A stretch of 64,000 nt of DNA from Opitutaceae bacterium (GTDB lineage Bacteria; Verrucomicrobiota; Verrucomicrobiia; Opitutales; Opitutaceae), in the NCBI GenBank assembly GCA_016795565.1, contig JAEUGW010000050.1, positions 1 through 64,000 of the forward strand. Direction: 5' to 3'. The translations under genes were made by a program, and so were the position numbers. Below the pieces are notes generated by a model. That model did not search any database, was not told the origin of the DNA, and saw only the letters and a list, made by a program, of their open reading frames with translations. Below, in pieces: positions 60,306 through 64,000 of the stretch; position 1 is the first letter of the stretch, and each line of letters starts with the position of its first letter.

Positions 60306-62195
60306 TCAGTGCCCGCCCGCCGCGTCCTGCCGGCGGAGCAGATGCATCGGCGTGGTCTCGAAGTTCTTGGCGGTCGTGAGATGGCCGACGTATTCGGAGG
60401 TCACGCCGCTGTCGGGCTCCAGCCGCAGCAGCGCGGCGAAGCTGGTCGTCACGTAAACCTCCCCCGGCGGCGTGCGCGGCTCGATGCGCGCGGCGCGCGT
60501 CAGGCCGCGCCCCATCACCATGTTGATGCGCAGCACGGGATCGTAAACCGGCACCAGCGGGGCGACGTGGCCGCCGAGTCGCAGGGAAAGATCGGCGGGC
60601 AGGCCGGCGGCCGCGAGGTCCACCGTGTGCAGGCGCTCCTGCAGGTCGAGGGCGACGCGCGCGCCGTTCACCGCGCTGTCCACGACGAGGAAGAGGCCGT
60701 CGCCCCAGGTGTTGCGCACGATCACGTGCGCGCCATGGCGGTCGAGCACCTCGGCCACCGGCGACATCACGGTGGTCAGGAAAAGCTTGATGTGCTCATC
60801 GTGCAGGCGGCTGAAGCCCTTGAAGTCGCCGAAGAGCACCGCGTGGATCACGCGCTTGGCGGAGGGGAGGATGAACGGGGCCGTCGGGGTGGTGCGGGTC
60901 GAGCGCACGGCGATGACCTCGGTCACGCCGCCGGCGAGCCGCCATTGCGCCATGTCGTGCGCGGTGCCGGCGCGGTCCTGGGTCTCGTCGCCGTCGAACA
61001 CCGCGAGCTGCCACGCGCGGGTGTCGATGCCGGCGGCGCGGTTCATGGCCTGCCCCATCGCGATGCGGCCGGCGTAGGCGAAGAGCACGTCGTCGCCGTT
61101 GTAGGCGCTGTCGCTGGCGATGGTGACCGAGGTCGCCGCGCCGAGGCAGTGCCGGAAGCGCGCCACCCAGTCCGCGCCGGCCGGTGCGACGCTGATGGCG
61201 ATGAATTCCTCGATCGCGAAGGGCAGCACCACGTGCAGCTCGATGCCGAGCTCGAGGGCGCTTTCCGCGATGATGATGTCGGCGCCGCTGGCGAGCGCGC
61301 CGTGCGCGAAGCCGACGCGGCGGGCCTGGAGCTTCGCGCGCACCTGCGCCGCCACGCCGGCCTGCTGCTCGTGCGGGAAGCGCGCCCGCGCGCCCGGCGG
61401 CGCCGTCATGTGGCCGCAGAAATGGATTACCTCGGGCTGGGCCAGCAGTCCGATGACCGGTTCCGGGTCCAGGCCGAGCGCCGCGCAAAGGAAACGCAGC
61501 TGGCGGCGTGTCGTGGCCTGTGCGCCATGGTCGTCGTGGGCTAGGCCGGCGGCCGTGGCCAGGGCGGCGAGGGCGCCGGCCTGGTCGCCGAGGATGAGCA
61601 GGGCCTCGGCGCGCGTGGCCCAGGCCCAGTAGTGGCCCGCGTCGGCCGGGTCGGTGAGGGCGGCGAGTTCCCGTTCCACCAAGCTCAGGACCTCGCGCGC
61701 CAGGGTGCGGGCCTGGTCCGGGCGCCCGGCCATCTGCCACTCGGTGGCGGCGTTGACCCCGGCATAGGAGCGGCCGAGGCGGCGATAGACCGCCTCGTAG
61801 GCGGCGGCGGCCACCGCGGCCAGCGCGGGCCGCTCGGCCGGGGCCGCCCGCAACGCGTGGTCCTTGGCGATGCGGGCGGAGAGGGCCGCGATGTCCTCGG
61901 TGAGGGCGGGTGGCAGCTGGGCGGGCAGCGATTTGGCCAGTTCGCCCGCCTCCGCCATGGCCCGCTTGGCGCTGCCGGAGCGCGCCAGCGCCAGCACCCG
62001 CAGGTATTTGAGCTCGGTCAGGACAACCGGGTCCAGGGCCGGTTGAAAGGGATGGCCCCCGGTTTGCTCCGCCGCGTCGTAGGCCGCCAGATACTCGCCC
62101 CGCCGGACCAGGTTGCGGATGGCGCTGATCGCTTCGGCACCCTGCGCGGTCGGGTGCAGCACAAACTTCGCAGCGGGAGTGGTGGGCGGGGGCAT
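60306..62195 (-). CDS. Class III nucleotide cyclase with helical (TPR-like) and Rossmann-like sensor regions
   Basis: 629 residues from the ATG at 62195. The N-terminal third is helical and Ala-rich (about 15-240), like TPR or TRAF-binding regions. A middle Rossmann-like segment includes VIHFCGHM, FAHGALASGADIIIAESALE and LGIELHVVLPFAIEEFIAI (about 250-390). It resembles SLOG/lysine-decarboxylase-like nucleotide-sensing folds. The C-terminal cyclase homology domain has the metal Asp in LFGDFKGFSRL and the RNTWGDGLFLVVDS segment. A second-messenger-producing enzyme is likely; ATP or GTP cannot be decided. Divergent from a TIR protein, 157 bp between starts. Confidence 0.78.
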   Translation of the reverse strand: MPPPTTPAAKFVLHPTAQGAEAISAIRNLVRRGEYLAAYDAAEQTGGHPFQPALDPVVLTELKYLRVLALARSGSAKRAMAEAGELAKSLPAQLPPALTEDIAALSARIAKDHALRAAPAERPALAAVAAAAYEAVYRRLGRSYAGVNAATEWQMAGRPDQARTLAREVLSLVERELAALTDPADAGHYWAWATRAEALLILGDQAGALAALATAAGLAHDDHGAQATTRRQLRFLCAALGLDPEPVIGLLAQPEVIHFCGHMTAPPGARARFPHEQQAGVAAQVRAKLQARRVGFAHGALASGADIIIAESALELGIELHVVLPFAIEEFIAISVAPAGADWVARFRHCLGAATSVTIASDSAYNGDDVLFAYAGRIAMGQAMNRAAGIDTRAWQLAVFDGDETQDRAGTAHDMAQWRLAGGVTEVIAVRSTRTTPTAPFILPSAKRVIHAVLFGDFKGFSRLHDEHIKLFLTTVMSPVAEVLDRHGAHVIVRNTWGDGLFLVVDSAVNGARVALDLQERLHTVDLAAAGLPADLSLRLGGHVAPLVPVYDPVLRINMVMGRGLTRAARIEPRTPPGEVYVTTSFAALLRLEPDSGVTSEYVGHLTTAKNFETTPMHLLRRQDAAGGH

Positions 62196-62352
62196 GGCGG
62201 CCTCGGGGTTGTAAAACGGGTGCCAGCAAGCGTTTGGGCTGGCAAGGCCTAAGCTTAACCAGCATACAGGGCCGCAATTTATGCCGGATACCCCGCCGGC
62301 CGGTCGGCCGCTTTGGCCCCGACCGAAAACCCTACCCCAACTCTGAACCACG

Positions 62353-64000
62353 AATGACGGAGTCCAAACACGATTTGGCCGCGCCGCGCGGTGCCGTATT
62401 CCTGAGCTACGCCCGCGAGGATGCCGACGCGGCCCGGCGCATCGCCGAGGCCCTGCGCGGCTTCGGCGTCGAGGTGTGGTTCGACCAGAGCGAGCTGCGC
62501 GGCGGCGATGCGTGGGACACGAAGATCCGCGGCCAGATCAAGACCTGCACGCTCTTCATCCCGGTCATCTCCGCGACCACCCAGGCGCGCGACGAAGCCT
62601 ACTTCCGCCTGGAATGGAAGCTCGCCGACGACCGCTCGCAGCTCATGGCGGCGGGCAAGGCGTTCATCGTGCCGGTCGTCATCGACGCCACGCCGGAGGC
62701 CGGGGCCATCGTGCCCGAGTCCTTCGCGCGGGCCCAGTGGACGCGGCTCGCCGCGGGCGAGCCCACCACGGCCTTCATCGAGCGGGTGAAGCACCTCCTC
62801 GAGGCCCCCCGGCACAAGCCGGCGCTGAAACCCGACCTCCCGCGCCCGCCGACCCTGCCGCCGGAGTTTCGAAAGGCCGCGCGGGAAAAAGCAGGGGCGT
62901 CGCTTGACGACGCCCGCGGGCGCGATCAAGGCGCACCCCTGCAAAAGAAAGTCCCGCCCGTGGCGCTGGCCATCGTCCTCGCGGTCGTGGCAATCGGCGT
63001 CGCTGCCGTCTTCATCATCACCCGCAAACCCGCGCCGCCGCCCGCTGCTCCCACGGTCCAGGCCCCTTCACTTTCACCCTCACCTTCCACTCCAGCGCCG
63101 TCCGCGGCGGTGGGAAAGTCCATCGCCGTCCTGCCGTTCGCCAACATGAGCGCGGACAAGGAAAATGACTTCCTCGCCGACGGCATCCACGAGGATGTGC
63201 TCACGAGCCTCGCCAAGATCCGCGACCTCAAGGTCATCTCGCGCACCTCCGTGCTCGCCTACCGCGACACCGCCGCGCGCAACCTGAAAAAGATCGCGGC
63301 CGACCTCGGCGTCGCCGTCGTGCTCGAGGGCAGCGTGCGGCGCTCCGGCAGCAAGGTGCGCGTCACGGCCCAGTTGATTGACGCGCGCACCGACGAGCAT
63401 CTCTGGGCGGAGAATTACGACGGCGACACGGGCGACGTGTTCGCGCTGCAGGCCAAGCTCGCGCAGCAGATCGCCACCGCGCTCAAGGCCACGCTGACCC
63501 CCGACGAACGCTCGCTCATCGAGCGCCGGCCGACGCAGGACGCGCAGGCCTACGAGTTCTACCAGCGGGCCAAGCTGCTGCGGCAGCGGTTCGGGGCCAA
63601 CACCCTGCGGGCCGACTACGACGCGACCATCGCGCTCTACGAGCAGGCCCTGGCGCGCGATCCCCAGATGGCGCTGGCCCATGGCGACCTGGCCTTTGTC
63701 CACGGCGTGATGTATTGGTTTGGCGCGATCGATCCCACCCCGGAGCGGCGCGCCCTGGCGGCGGCGTCCCTGGCCGAGGCGCGGCGGCTGGCGCCCGAAG
63801 CGCCGGAGACCCGCGTGGCGCAGGGCGCCTTTGCCTACCTCTGCGAGAACGACTGGCCCAAGGCCCTGGCGGAATTCACCGCAGCGGAGGCCAGCCTGCC
63901 GAACGACGACCAGTTGCGGTATCTGCTCGGGATCACCTACCGCCGTCTCGGCCGCTGGTCGGATGCGGTGGCGCAACTGGAACGATCGGTGGAGCTGAAT
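62353..64000 (+). CDS. TIR-domain protein with transmembrane, TolB-like and TPR regions (C-terminally cut)
   Basis: 549 residues visible from the ATG at 62353, open to the window end. A TIR domain (about 12-145) begins FLSYAREDADAARRIAEALR and has a WFDQSELRGGDAWDTKI segment; E87 (in FRLEWKLA) is a candidate catalytic Glu for NAD hydrolysis. A membrane segment (203-223) follows. Next comes a domain resembling the TolB N-terminal part / FlgO (about 254-375: SIAVLPFANMSADKENDFLA, VAVVLEGSVRRSGSKVRVTA), and then TPR-like helices (WSDAVAQLERSVELN). This architecture is found in bacterial signalling proteins. Divergent from a nucleotide cyclase. Confidence 0.85.

Overview
The window looks like Verrucomicrobia chromosome, probably Opitutaceae or a close relative. 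This is an inference from overall gene content, very high GC, and many short palindromic intergenic repeats; no marker gene such as 16S rRNA is present. Protein-coding genes are dense on both strands. Most very long open frames opposite real genes are high-GC shadows and are left out.

Layout. 1-5188 (minus) is part of a type II secretion / type IV pilus-like operon: secretin (gspD), ATPase (gspE), inner-membrane platform (gspF) and the start of a further membrane component cut by the window edge. 5189-6244 has no confident gene and may hold decayed coding sequence. 6245-7207 is an AraC regulator. About 7.3-24.2 kb is an accessory block resembling an integrative mobilizable element: a VirD4/TraD-type coupling protein, a small membrane protein, a ParA-type ATPase and an HTH protein (minus). 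These diverge from a MobF/TrwC relaxase-helicase, two small proteins, a very large methylase-helicase and a winged-helix protein (plus). The 320-bp gap between the two arms carries five tandem 11-bp repeats and several palindromes and is a good oriT candidate. No integrase is visible.

The right part of the block (19.5-24.2 kb) is the most interesting. A four-gene plus-strand operon encodes a ubiquitin-like protein (multiubiquitin-type fold, terminal glycine), an E2-like protein, a JAB/JAMM-E1 (ThiF) fusion and a DUF6527-type Cys-rich protein. It is transcribed away from a minus-strand sigma-like factor, a small protein and an ImmA/IrrE-type metallopeptidase. The E1 appears to carry serines where related JAB-ThiF proteins have a Cys-x-x-Cys motif. 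The E2 has one cysteine. This suggests a non-canonical bacterial ubiquitination-like pathway with its own regulatory module.

24.4-64 kb is ordinary chromosome: flavin reductase, aroC, ada, tRNA-Leu(CAG), thymidine phosphorylase, hrpA, a CBS protein, a hybrid histidine kinase, a dienelactone-hydrolase-like protein, an ArsC/Spx-like protein, tatD, HPr, kdsB, carA, kamA, a SIMPL protein and an RND efflux pair. It continues with a TonB-dependent receptor preceded by a recognisable TPP riboswitch (so probably a thiamine-family transporter), tex, and two amidohydrolase-family proteins. The right edge has a divergent pair: a class III nucleotide cyclase with TPR-like and Rossmann-like (SLOG-like) regions, and a TIR-transmembrane-TolB-like-TPR protein cut by the window end. 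Palindromic repeats recur between genes, and in two cases inside coding sequences (hrpA and the second amidohydrolase).
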